Assembly: GCF_032144095.1 (NCBI RefSeq)
Contig: NZ_JAVSNJ010000005.1
Span: forward strand, 77,834 to 141,833
Length of the DNA: 64,000 bases
Source: Sphaerochaeta sp032144095
Lineage (GTDB): Bacteria > Spirochaetota > Spirochaetia > Sphaerochaetales > Sphaerochaetaceae
Direction: 5' to 3'
Shown here in pieces: positions 41,301-50,275 of this stretch (the stretch's first letter is position 1; every line of letters begins with the position of its first letter). The notes under the pieces are model-generated. The model made no database searches, had not been told where the DNA came from, and saw only the letters and a program-made list of their open reading frames with translations. The position numbers and the translations under genes are program-made.

Positions 41301-42695
41301 ATGGACAAGTTCAGAAGTGAGCATGATCTTCTCGGAGACAAACAGGTACCCATCGAAGCGTATTATGGTGTGCAGACAGTTCGGGCAATGGAGAATTTTG
41401 TGGTATCGAATATACCCATTTCTAGTTTCCCCTATTTTATACAATCTCTAGGATATATCAAAAAAGCTACTGCCCTGGCAAATATGGAGTACAAGATACT
41501 TGACCCTAAGGTGGGCAAAGCCATCATAGGGGCTTGTGACGAGATAATCGCCGGCAAGCTTCTCGACCAGTTCCCTGTAGATGCCATCCAGGGTGGTGCA
41601 GGTACTTCCACCAATATGAATGCCAATGAGGTCATCGCCAACAGGGCTTTGGAACTTCTTGGCAAGGAGAAGGGGGACTATAAGGTGGTGCATCCCAACA
41701 ACCACGTGAACCTCTCCCAATCGACCAACGATGTCTACCCCACATCAATTCGTCTGGGCGCCGCTTGGAAGCTCAACGGCCTGCTCTCAGAACTCTTGCT
41801 TTTCAAGGGATCCCTAGAGGCTAAGAGTGAAGAGTTCCATGATGTCCTCAAGATGGGCAGGACCCAGCTTCAGGATGCGATCCCTATGACACTCGGGCAG
41901 GAGTTTGCCGCCTGGGCTGTGAGCGTCGGCCAAGATATTGAAAGGCTTCGCATTACCCAGACACTCATGTACGAGATCAATATGGGCGCTACTGCCATCG
42001 GTACGGGCCTGAATGCACCTAAAGGGTATGCAGAGGTTGTTACAAGATATTTGGCTGAGCTTACCAAACTGCCCCTTATCCCTTCACACAACCTGATCCA
42101 GGCAACGCATGACACCGGCTCTTTCATTGAGCTTTCCGGGGTGCTCAAACGCATTGCTGCTAAAGTCTCGAAGATTTGCAATGACCTTCGTCTGCTTTCC
42201 TCCGGACCCCGTGCAGGTATCAATGAGATCAACCTGCCTCCCATGCAGCCAGGCTCCTCCATCATGCCGGGCAAGGTAAACCCAGTAATCCCAGAAGTGG
42301 TGAACCAGGTGGCCTTTGATATCATCGGCAATGACCTGGCAATTACCCTTGCCGCCGAGGCCGGACAGCTGGAGCTGAACGTCATGGAGCCCCTCATTGC
42401 CTTCAAGCTCTTTACTTCCATCAACCAACTTACCAATGTGCTCAAGATTCTGAGAGAGCGCTGCATCGTTGGCATCACAGCCAACAAGGAGCGCTGCCGC
42501 CTGATGGTGGAGAACAGCATTGGTCTGGTAACCGCCCTTGTGCCTACCCTTGGGTACGAAACATGTTCCGAAATCGCAAAAAAGGCCCTTAGGACCAATG
42601 GCTCTGTCTATCAGATCGTGTTGGAGGAGGGCTACCTTTCCAAGGAAGACCTGGATAGGATCCTTTCCCCTGAATCGATGCTCCAGCCTTTCTAG
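41301..42695 (+). CDS. aspA: Aspartate ammonia-lyase
   Basis: Converts aspartate to fumarate and ammonia. The 464-residue length and motifs are typical of the aspartase/fumarase family: VPIEAYYGVQTVRAMENF, QGGAGTSTNMNANEVIANRA, HPNNHVNLSQSTND and the signature GSSIMPGKVNP with the catalytic Ser loop. The N-terminal YYGVQTVRAMENF favours aspartase over fumarase. ATG at 41301 lies just after the hairpin; TTG 41292 is in frame but inside it. With the short asparaginase nearby, an Asn-Asp-fumarate route is suggested (inference). Confidence 0.9.
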   Translation: MDKFRSEHDLLGDKQVPIEAYYGVQTVRAMENFVVSNIPISSFPYFIQSLGYIKKATALANMEYKILDPKVGKAIIGACDEIIAGKLLDQFPVDAIQGGAGTSTNMNANEVIANRALELLGKEKGDYKVVHPNNHVNLSQSTNDVYPTSIRLGAAWKLNGLLSELLLFKGSLEAKSEEFHDVLKMGRTQLQDAIPMTLGQEFAAWAVSVGQDIERLRITQTLMYEINMGATAIGTGLNAPKGYAEVVTRYLAELTKLPLIPSHNLIQATHDTGSFIELSGVLKRIAAKVSKICNDLRLLSSGPRAGINEINLPPMQPGSSIMPGKVNPVIPEVVNQVAFDIIGNDLAITLAAEAGQLELNVMEPLIAFKLFTSINQLTNVLKILRERCIVGITANKERCRLMVENSIGLVTALVPTLGYETCSEIAKKALRTNGSVYQIVLEEGYLSKEDLDRILSPESMLQPF

Positions 42696-42729
42696 GACCC
42701 TGCGTCAAAAATCTAATTACCAGTAGATT

Positions 42730-42765
42730 ACCAGGCTTGGATCATAGGGATCCACGCCTGGTTTT
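42730..42765 (+). terminator. Terminator of aspA
   Basis: ACCAGGC (42730-42736) pairs with GCCTGGT (42756-42762), and GGATC with GATCC inside; TTTTCC follows. Confidence 0.8.
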
Positions 42766-42864
42766 CCGTTATCTTCCATGGGAAACATGGCAGGTATTTC
42801 TGGTGTCCTCCCTGGTAAAAATACCCCCATTCATTCCATGTTGTGTTGTTTCTCTACTTACTCC

Positions 42865-42921
42865 TTGACATCCTATAAATCTGTTGTAGACTGAAACTAG
42901 TTCCATGAAAGCAGTTTCATG
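42865..42921 (+). promoter_or_regulatory. lacI-type gene promoter with two candidate operators
   Basis: TTGACA (42865-42870), 16 nt, TAGACT (42887-42892). Directly downstream are GAAACTAGTTCC (42893-42904), a near-palindrome over the expected RNA start, and CATGAAA-GCAG-TTTCATG (42904-42921), a perfect 7-bp inverted repeat. Both look like LacI-family sites, so the regulator probably represses its own operon. Confidence 0.65.
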
Positions 42922-42936
42922 AAAAGGGGAGTATCT

Positions 42937-43947
42937 ATGGCGCCTAAGCAACCAACCATCTATGACGTAGCCAAACTTGCTGGTGTTAGTCCTGCCACCG
43001 TATCGAGAGCCATCAATTCGCCTTCCATGGTGAACCCTGCAAAGAAAGAGAAGATCATGCAGGCAATTGCAGAGCTCAACTTTGTCCCCAAAGCTGAGGC
43101 TGTGGCCAAGGCCCGGCGCCAGCTGATGAAGATAGCGGTAATCGCCCCCTTCTTTACCGAATCCTCCTTCATGGAAAGGCTGAAGGGAATTGCCTCAATA
43201 CTTTCTGATCATCACTACGAGCTGGTCATCTATGCAGTGCAGAGCAGCGAGGGCCTGCAAGACTATGTCGATCTTCTGGTAGGAAGCAAACGGGTTGACG
43301 GACTTATCTCGCTATGCATGAACCTGGAGGAATCGACGATAGAGAAGCTTCGCAATTCTGAAGTACCCGTCTGCTTTGTCGAGACTGAGGTCGAAGGCTT
43401 TGACTCGGTTGTCATACGCAATGCTGAGGGAGGGAGACTTGCTGCCAGTTTCCTCTACGAAAATGGCTATAGGACCCCTGGCTACATTGGTGAGGCATCG
43501 CTGCGGTCCTATGCGGCGAGGTCGACAGAGCAGCGTCTCGATGGCTTTGTTTCCTATTACGCAGGGAAAGGGATTTCCTTGGAAGCGCGTAACATCTGGC
43601 TGGGTGAGAATCTGCCCGATGTTTCGAATGCGGGCATCATGAAGATGCTCAACCGACCCGACCGCCCGGACTGCATCTTTGCTTCCAGTGATACGCTTGC
43701 CATCAGGACCATCAAATGTGCTGTCCAGCTGGGGATCATCGTCCCAGATGACCTGGGTGTGGTTGGCTTTGATGACATTGAGATGGCTGAATTCGTAAAC
43801 CTGACAACCATCAACCAGAGCCTTGAGCAGTCAGGGGTCCTGGCTGCAGAGATGATCTTGCAGAGGATCAAGGAGCCCCGTCGGGCTCCGAGAAAGAGTC
43901 TCATCGACCTGAAGCTCATCAAGCGCAGTTCGACAGAGTATTTGTAG
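42937..43947 (+). CDS. LacI-family transcriptional regulator
   Basis: A 336-residue sugar-responsive repressor. The N-terminal helix-turn-helix and hinge (IYDVAKLAGVSPATVSRAINS) are canonical, followed by a periplasmic-binding-protein-like ligand domain ending DDLGVVGFDDIEMAEF and TTINQSLEQSG. I chose ATG 42937 (GGGGAG 5 nt upstream) rather than ATG 42919, which lies inside the operator. It heads the alpha-glucoside operon and is its likely regulator. Confidence 0.92.
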   Translation: MAPKQPTIYDVAKLAGVSPATVSRAINSPSMVNPAKKEKIMQAIAELNFVPKAEAVAKARRQLMKIAVIAPFFTESSFMERLKGIASILSDHHYELVIYAVQSSEGLQDYVDLLVGSKRVDGLISLCMNLEESTIEKLRNSEVPVCFVETEVEGFDSVVIRNAEGGRLAASFLYENGYRTPGYIGEASLRSYAARSTEQRLDGFVSYYAGKGISLEARNIWLGENLPDVSNAGIMKMLNRPDRPDCIFASSDTLAIRTIKCAVQLGIIVPDDLGVVGFDDIEMAEFVNLTTINQSLEQSGVLAAEMILQRIKEPRRAPRKSLIDLKLIKRSSTEYL

Positions 43948-43993
43948 AGATTTGTGCATTACGTTGTGATGCCTAAAGAAATAGGAGGATAGT

Positions 43994-45274
43994 ATGAAGA
44001 AACTTTCAAAAGGTATGTTGTTTGTCCTGGTCCTACTGCTTGTGATGCAGGGAGTCTGGGCTCAGGGAACAAAGGAAGCTACGGTCCAGGATAAGACCAT
44101 CCGTATCTTCGGTGCTTTTAGGGGAGAGGAAGCTGCACGCTTTGATGAGATTATCAGAGTTTTCAACGAGAAGACTGGGTACAATGCAGTCTACGAGGGA
44201 AGCCCGGAATTTGAGACTCAGATTCTTGTTCAGGCAGAAGCCGGTACCCCACCGGACATAGCTGCTCTTCCCCAGCCTGGAATCATGCACAAGTTTGCTG
44301 AAAAGGGGTATATAAAGCCCCTTACTCCAAGTGTTGTCAGCATGATTGACGCTAACTATGCACCTGTCTGGAAGGACTTGGGTTCATTCAATGGCAAGGC
44401 CTATGGTGTATTCCACCGTGTGAATGCCAAGAGCTTTGTCTGGTATCCCAAAAAGGCTTTTGAGGCAAAGGGCTACAAGGTTCCCAAGACTTGGAACGAA
44501 CTGAAGGCTCTGCAAGACCAGATCGTAAAGGATGGGGGAATCCCCTGGTCCATCGGTTTTGAGTCTGGAAACGCAACCGGTTGGGTAGGAACGGACTGGC
44601 TTGAGGATGCCATGCTGCGCACAGCAGGTCCTGAGGTATACGACAAGTGGGTCAACCATGAGATTCCTTTTGATGACCCAGCCGTACAGAGGGCTCTTGG
44701 GTATCTTGGTGAAATTTTCCTGAATCCCAAATATGTCTATGGTGGTGCTACCAATATCCTTACCTCCAACTTTGGTGATTCCGTCAAACCTCTGTTTGAT
44801 ACGCCAACAAAGGTATTCATGAATCGTCAGGGTAACTTCATCACGACCTTTATGCCACAGAAAATCCAGGACAATCTTGAGGCCGAGGTAGGCGTGTTCC
44901 CCCTTCCATCCATCGACGAGAAATGGGGAACTCCCATCCTAGGTGGTGGTGATCAGTTCGTGGTGTTCAATGACAAGCCAGGTGTACAGGAGTTCATGTC
45001 ATTCTTGACCACTTGGGAAGCATGTGCACCTTGGGCACAGGTCGGTGGAGCCCTGTTCCCCCACAAGAACCAGAATTTTGCCGACTATGGCAACTCCATC
45101 GAGCGTGAGCTTGCAAAAGCCCTGGTCAATGCAACGGTATTCCGCTTTGACGCATCAGACTTGATGCCAGCTGAAGTGGGTGCAGGTTCCTTCTGGACCG
45201 GTATGGTCGACTATGTCAATGGCAAGGATGGCAAGGCTGTTCTTACCTCCATTGAGAAGAGCTGGCCCCGCTAA
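43994..45274 (+). CDS. Sugar ABC transporter substrate-binding protein (AglE-like)
   Basis: A 426-residue receptor of carbohydrate family 1. It has a signal peptide ending near GVWAQGTKEA, then IRIFGAFRGEEAARFDEIIRV and PPDIAALPQPG. The overall pattern resembles alpha-glucoside (AglE) and glucosylglycerol receptors. The start follows GGAGG. Two permease genes follow after a stem-loop; no ATPase gene is in the cluster, so it probably shares a general sugar-import ATPase (MsmK/UgpC type) encoded elsewhere. Confidence 0.88.
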   Translation: MKKLSKGMLFVLVLLLVMQGVWAQGTKEATVQDKTIRIFGAFRGEEAARFDEIIRVFNEKTGYNAVYEGSPEFETQILVQAEAGTPPDIAALPQPGIMHKFAEKGYIKPLTPSVVSMIDANYAPVWKDLGSFNGKAYGVFHRVNAKSFVWYPKKAFEAKGYKVPKTWNELKALQDQIVKDGGIPWSIGFESGNATGWVGTDWLEDAMLRTAGPEVYDKWVNHEIPFDDPAVQRALGYLGEIFLNPKYVYGGATNILTSNFGDSVKPLFDTPTKVFMNRQGNFITTFMPQKIQDNLEAEVGVFPLPSIDEKWGTPILGGGDQFVVFNDKPGVQEFMSFLTTWEACAPWAQVGGALFPHKNQNFADYGNSIERELAKALVNATVFRFDASDLMPAEVGAGSFWTGMVDYVNGKDGKAVLTSIEKSWPR

Positions 45275-45290
45275 TGTAGCGTGATTTCGT

Positions 45291-45320
45291 AAGGGGTTCC
45301 GCCTTTGTGCGGAATCCCTT
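45291..45320 (+). promoter_or_regulatory. Intercistronic stem-loop after the AglE-like gene
   Basis: AAGGGGTTCCGC (45291-45302) pairs over 12 positions (one G-T) with GCGGAATCCCTT (45309-45320) around a 6-nt loop. There is no T-run of terminator strength. Confidence 0.7.
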
Positions 45321-45337
45321 TCTCAAAGGGAGGAGCT

Positions 45338-46417
45338 ATGCAGTTACCGAGAGACCAGGAGAGGAAGCAGTTGGCAGCCCGCACCCTTGTGGTTGGGCCC
45401 ATCACCCTTATCGTTGCGATAAGTGGTTTCCTTTTGCTCAAGAACAATCCGATGTCACAGATTCTGACCACCTTGTTTGCAATCCTTTGGGGAACCTTCA
45501 CTGTGTTGGCCCTATTCTATACCATGAACCTGATCGTACAGCTGTTTCCCATACAGAAGTACAACAAGATCATCCCATTTGTATTTGTGGGACCCGCCAT
45601 CCTGATCATCGGCTGGTATTTGCTCATCCCTACTGTCCGAAGCCTGGTCCTGAGTTTCATGAACAGGAGTTCGACATCTTTCGCAGGACTGGCCAACTAC
45701 AAGTACATCTTCACCGATGCCACGATGCGTACCGCCTTCGGCAATACCGTACTCTGGTTGCTTTTTGGTACCGCGTTCTCCGTCTTCTTCGGGCTTTTGA
45801 CAGCCCTCATGGCTGAACGGTCCGCAATTGAGAAATTGGGCAAGACCCTGGTGTTCCTCCCCATGGCAATCTCCATGGTAGGGGCCGGTGTCATCTGGAA
45901 GTTCATGTATGCCTACAAGCCTCTGGGGGCAAATCAGACAGGCCTGCTCAATGCCATCATGGTCGGCCTTGGGGGAAATCCACAGAACTGGTTGGGTTCA
46001 GCCCCGATGAACAACTTCTTCCTTATCGTCATCTTTGTCTGGTTGCAGACAGGCTTCTCCCTGGTGGTCCTCTCAGCCGCGCTGAAGGGTGTCTCCGACG
46101 AGATCAAGGAGGCAGCCCGCATCGATGGTGCAAAAGAGTTTACCATCCTGATGCGCATAGTGCTTCCTTCAATCTATGGAAGCATTGTGACGGTATCCAC
46201 TACCATCATGCTTGCGGCCCTGAAGAGCTTCGACATTGTCTATTCCATGACCAACGGGCTGTACGGGACAGAGGTATTGGCAAGCCAGCAGTACAAGCAG
46301 ATGTTCAAGTTCCTCGACTACGGACGAGGTTCTGCAATTGCTGTCGTCATCCTGCTCGCCGTAAGCCCTGTCATCTATTACAACTTGAAGGAATTCAACA
46401 AGCGGGAGGTGTTCTGA
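45338..46417 (+). CDS. Sugar ABC transporter permease (AglF/MalF-like)
   Basis: A 359-residue membrane protein with an N-terminal extension of two hydrophobic segments (20-80), then the six-helix core with the EAA loop DEIKEAARIDGAKEFTILMRIVLP. It forms the channel with the next gene. I chose ATG 45338 with GGGAGGAG just upstream; the longer frame starts with TTG inside the stem-loop. Its stop shares one base with the next start codon. Confidence 0.9.
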   Translation: MQLPRDQERKQLAARTLVVGPITLIVAISGFLLLKNNPMSQILTTLFAILWGTFTVLALFYTMNLIVQLFPIQKYNKIIPFVFVGPAILIIGWYLLIPTVRSLVLSFMNRSSTSFAGLANYKYIFTDATMRTAFGNTVLWLLFGTAFSVFFGLLTALMAERSAIEKLGKTLVFLPMAISMVGAGVIWKFMYAYKPLGANQTGLLNAIMVGLGGNPQNWLGSAPMNNFFLIVIFVWLQTGFSLVVLSAALKGVSDEIKEAARIDGAKEFTILMRIVLPSIYGSIVTVSTTIMLAALKSFDIVYSMTNGLYGTEVLASQQYKQMFKFLDYGRGSAIAVVILLAVSPVIYYNLKEFNKREVF

Positions 46418-47322
46418 TGAAGACCCAGGTAAAAATGACTCGAGGGGCAAAGATCATCACCGCACTGTTGATCCTCTTTTGCCTCGTCTGGACGATCCCG
46501 ACCGCAGGGATCCTCATCACATCCTTCCGCGACAGCGATGCTACCGCCTCCTCGGGGTGGTGGACAGCATTCCTCACCCCAAAAGACTTTACCCTAGGCA
46601 ACTATGACGAGGTCCTAGGCGGACAGCGCTATACGGTAGGCACCGGCTCCGGTGGCACTGCCGCCCGAAGAGGGGCTTCCATGGGAAGTGCCTTCCTTTC
46701 GAGCATCACGGTGACCCTGCCTTCTGTCATCATCCCGATCTTCATTGCAGCAGCGGCTGCCTATGCCTTTGCCTGGATGAGCTTTCCTGGCCGGAGGATT
46801 CTTTTTGGCATGGTCATTGCCCTGTTGGTTGTCCCCTTGCAGATCTCCCTTATCCCGATCTTGCGCGACTACCAGAAGATAGGGCTCAATGGCACCTATC
46901 TGGGGATATGGTTGGCTCACTCGGGCTTTGGGCTACCGCTGGCAACCTACATCCTGTTCAACTACATCTCGACCATCCCTCGTTCCATCCTGGAGTCTGC
47001 CTTCATCGACGGGGCCAACCATTTCACCATGTTTGCACGCCTGATCATCCCTTTGAGCGTCCCGGCCCTTGCATCATTTGCGATTTTCCAGTTTATTTGG
47101 GTATGGAATGACCTGTTGGTTGCGTTGGTATTCCTCAGTGGTGGCGGACAGCTGATGGAGGTCGTAACGGTGAGGCTGATGAATATGGCGGGAACCAGGG
47201 GCTCTGACTGGCACCTGTTGACTGCCGGGGCGTTTGTCTCGATGATACTGCCCCTTACCGTCTTCCTCTCCCTCCAGAAATACTTCGTAAAAGGATTGCT
47301 CGCCGGTTCAGTCAAAGGATAG
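46417..47322 (+). CDS. Sugar ABC transporter permease (AglG/MalG-like)
   Basis: A 301-residue, six-helix permease. The EAA loop is ILESAFIDGANHFTMFARLIIPLSVP. It has a periplasmic insertion rich in Gly, Thr and Ser (about residues 68-88, GGQRYTVGTGSGGTAARRG), as in AglG. Start ATG overlaps the preceding TGA. It completes the importer apart from the ATPase. Confidence 0.9.
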   Translation: MKTQVKMTRGAKIITALLILFCLVWTIPTAGILITSFRDSDATASSGWWTAFLTPKDFTLGNYDEVLGGQRYTVGTGSGGTAARRGASMGSAFLSSITVTLPSVIIPIFIAAAAAYAFAWMSFPGRRILFGMVIALLVVPLQISLIPILRDYQKIGLNGTYLGIWLAHSGFGLPLATYILFNYISTIPRSILESAFIDGANHFTMFARLIIPLSVPALASFAIFQFIWVWNDLLVALVFLSGGGQLMEVVTVRLMNMAGTRGSDWHLLTAGAFVSMILPLTVFLSLQKYFVKGLLAGSVKG

Positions 47323-47325
47323 TGC

Positions 47326-50208
47326 ATGGATACAATGAGTTTTGGCTATGATAGGGTTGACCCATCCCAGACACCCCATAATGAGACCCTGTTTACCCTG
47401 GCCAATGGGTACCTGGGGCTTAGGGGGGACTTTGAGGAAGCTGAAGGTACCTACCATAAAGGTACGTACATCAATGGCCTGTATGACAGCGAGCCCATAA
47501 CCTATGGGGAGACTGCCTATGGGTATGCCAAAAACCATGAGACGATCCTCAACCTGCCCGACCCCAAGCGCATCGAGCTTTTGGTAGGGGGCCTTCCTTT
47601 CTCCCTGGCGAAGGGAACGGTGAATGCCAGCTCCCGGTATCTTGATTTCAGGACAGGTCTGCTCAGCCGCACCGTCGATTGGACAAGCGAGAAGGGGGAG
47701 CGGGTGCTCATCAGGACCGAAAGGCTGGTCAGCTTTGAGGACAAGCACTGTGCCTTCATCTCCTACTCGGTCGAGGCTGTCAGTTCTCCTATGCCCATCA
47801 CGATCACCAGTTACCTGGACATCGGGGTACGCAACCGCTCGGCCGAGGAGGACCCCCGGGTCGGGTCAAAGTTCTCATCCAACCCTCTGGTGGTGGAATC
47901 TGTCTCCATAGAGGACAACCAGCTGAACTTCTTTGCCAAGACCCGTAACAGCGGCCTCTCCCTTCATGGATCTGCCTTCCATGTGGTATCGAAAGAGCCT
48001 GTGGAGGTCCTGGCCTCCCAGAGGGAGCTCTCCCTCTCCTATACCTTCCCGTTGGAGAAGGGGGAGAGTGTCACCCTCTGCAAGTTCATCGCCTACACGA
48101 CTGAAGATGACTCTGCCTCTTTTCGGGCAAGGAGAAGTGCACAGCAAGGGTTCGATAGGGCAAAGGAGAAGCAAAGAGCTTTCCTGGATGAGTTCTGGCA
48201 GGTAGCGAGGATCATCATCGAAGGTGACGATAGCTCCGAACAGGCCATACAGTTCAATCTCTTCCACCTTCTGCAGTCTTGCGGACGTGATGGCCTTACC
48301 AGCATGGCCGCCAAGGGTCTTACAGGGGAAGGGTATGAAGGACACTATTTCTGGGATACCGAGGCCTATGCGCTGCCGGTATTCTGCTATCTGAAACCCG
48401 ACATGGCCAAGGCGTTGCTCGACTATCGCCATGCAATCCTTCCTAAGGCACGCCAACGGGCCAGGACCATGAGCCTCAAGGGGGCCCTATTCCCTTGGCG
48501 GACCATAAGCGGCGAGGAATGCAGTGCATACTACCCAGCTGGGACAGCCCAGTACCATATCGATGCCGACATCCTCTACGCTGTGGAGAAGTACCTGGCC
48601 TCAACAGGGGAGGAGGCTCCCCCCTCCTATGTGGAGATGGCCATTGAGAGTGCCCGCATGTGGCTCAGCCTTGGATGCTATATTGATGGAGCGTTTTGCA
48701 TCAATGAGGTAACCGGCCCTGACGAGTATACGGCCTGCGTAGACAACAACGCCTATACCAACCTCATGGCACAGAATAACCTGAGGTTTGCCATCACATT
48801 GGTCGAATCGTACCTCCAGCAGAAAACAAAACTTCCTCTTGTCTTGGAGGAGGGGGAACTGGAAAGCTGGAAGGCGGCATCTGAGGCAATGAAGATCCCC
48901 TTTGACGAGAGGCTGGGTATTTATGCCCAGGATGATTCATTCCTTTCCAAGGCCGACTGGCCCTTTGCAACAACACCCAAGGAGAAACATCCGCTGTTGC
49001 TGCACTTCCATCCTCTGGTGATCTACCGCCACAGGGTATTGAAGCAGCCTGACCTTGTGTTGGCCCAATTCTTGCTTTCCGGTCTCTTCAGCAAGGCAGA
49101 AAGGATTCGGAACTTCGCATTCTACGAGCCCTATACAACAGGGGATTCCTCTCTCTCACACTGTATCCAGAGCATCATGGCAAGTGATTCCTTCCAAAGT
49201 CTCAAGGCCTGGGCATACTTCAAGAAGACGGTGAGGCTGGATATCGATGATATTCAGGGCAACTCTGTCGATGGGATCCATACCGCTTCGATGGCTGGGT
49301 CATGGATGGCTCTAGTCTATGGGTTTGCAGGGTTCAGGGACTGGAAGGGAAATTTCAGCTTTGCCCCAGTACTGCCGGAGGATTGGAAGGCCCTGACCTT
49401 CTGCCTAACCCTCCACGGCTCGGTCCTCAAGGTCTCCCTCCGTTCGGACGAGGTAACCTATTCCCTGATGAGCGGCAAGGCGATTGCCTTGGTCCATCGC
49501 AATGAGGGTTTTACCCTACATGAAGATGAAAGCCGTACCTTCAGCCTTGCCCCAACGCTCGGAGCTGTCCTCTTTGACCTTGACGGGGTGCTCTGTGACA
49601 CAGCCCATCTGCACTATGAGGCCTGGAAACTGGTCAGTGATGAGAACGGTCTGAGCTTTGACCGTGAGGTCAACAAAGGGTTGCTGGGGGTTAGCCGAGA
49701 GGCTTCGCTTCAGGTGATCCTCGACCACAACGGTGTACAATGGCCTGAAAAAAAACGCCAGGCAGTGCTCAAGCGTAAGAATGATGCCTATGTCGCCTCC
49801 CTTGATACACTCAATCCAAAGCACCTGTTCCCAGGGGTTCTGGACCTCCTCCATGAACTGAAGGATAGGGGCGTTAGGCTAGCCCTTGCTTCAGCGAGCA
49901 GGAATGCCAGGACCGTATGCGAGAAACTGGATATCCTCGATCTTTTTGATGCGGTCGCTGACATTGAGAAGGTACAGAAACCCAAGCCGGAACCGGATAT
50001 CTTCCTCGCTGCAAGTGAGCAGATAGGGATCTGGTATACCAATTGCATAGGTGTTGAAGATGCCAAAGCAGGGATAGAGGCCATCAAGAGGGCTGGGATG
50101 AAGGCTATCGGCATTGGCACAAAGGACGGGCTTCCAGGCTCTGACATACTAGTCCCCCATACGGGTGCTTTGACCTATAAGGTGCTGAAGCAGGCTATGG
50201 AACAGTAA
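47326..50208 (+). CDS. GH65 disaccharide phosphorylase fused to beta-phosphoglucomutase
   Basis: A 960-residue two-enzyme fusion. Residues 1 to about 735 form a GH65 phosphorylase (TLANGYLGLRGDFEE near the start; GHYFWDTEAYALP; general acid Glu467 in TGPDEYTACVDNNAYTN), which releases beta-glucose-1-phosphate. Residues from about 744 form a HAD beta-phosphoglucomutase (VLFDLDGVLCDTAHLHYEAW; LALASASRNA; QKPKPEPDIFL), converting it to glucose-6-phosphate. The two steps are consecutive, so the fusion could channel the intermediate. Which alpha-glucoside (trehalose, kojibiose, nigerose, glucosylglycerol) is cleaved is unknown. No stop or frameshift lies between the halves. Confidence 0.9.
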   Translation: MDTMSFGYDRVDPSQTPHNETLFTLANGYLGLRGDFEEAEGTYHKGTYINGLYDSEPITYGETAYGYAKNHETILNLPDPKRIELLVGGLPFSLAKGTVNASSRYLDFRTGLLSRTVDWTSEKGERVLIRTERLVSFEDKHCAFISYSVEAVSSPMPITITSYLDIGVRNRSAEEDPRVGSKFSSNPLVVESVSIEDNQLNFFAKTRNSGLSLHGSAFHVVSKEPVEVLASQRELSLSYTFPLEKGESVTLCKFIAYTTEDDSASFRARRSAQQGFDRAKEKQRAFLDEFWQVARIIIEGDDSSEQAIQFNLFHLLQSCGRDGLTSMAAKGLTGEGYEGHYFWDTEAYALPVFCYLKPDMAKALLDYRHAILPKARQRARTMSLKGALFPWRTISGEECSAYYPAGTAQYHIDADILYAVEKYLASTGEEAPPSYVEMAIESARMWLSLGCYIDGAFCINEVTGPDEYTACVDNNAYTNLMAQNNLRFAITLVESYLQQKTKLPLVLEEGELESWKAASEAMKIPFDERLGIYAQDDSFLSKADWPFATTPKEKHPLLLHFHPLVIYRHRVLKQPDLVLAQFLLSGLFSKAERIRNFAFYEPYTTGDSSLSHCIQSIMASDSFQSLKAWAYFKKTVRLDIDDIQGNSVDGIHTASMAGSWMALVYGFAGFRDWKGNFSFAPVLPEDWKALTFCLTLHGSVLKVSLRSDEVTYSLMSGKAIALVHRNEGFTLHEDESRTFSLAPTLGAVLFDLDGVLCDTAHLHYEAWKLVSDENGLSFDREVNKGLLGVSREASLQVILDHNGVQWPEKKRQAVLKRKNDAYVASLDTLNPKHLFPGVLDLLHELKDRGVRLALASASRNARTVCEKLDILDLFDAVADIEKVQKPKPEPDIFLAASEQIGIWYTNCIGVEDAKAGIEAIKRAGMKAIGIGTKDGLPGSDILVPHTGALTYKVLKQAMEQ

Positions 50209-50236
50209 CGCAAGGAAGAAGATAGCAAAGCTTTTG

Positions 50237-50266
50237 TTGACAATCCAAAACAGGTGGGCATATGCT
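50237..50266 (+). promoter_or_regulatory. Possible internal promoter before the FGGY kinase
   Basis: TTGACA (50237-50242), 18 nt, TATGCT (50261-50266). The ATG at 50276 is 9 nt further with no ribosome site, so an RNA starting here would have almost no leader. Confidence 0.4.
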
Positions 50267-50275
50267 TCAGATACC

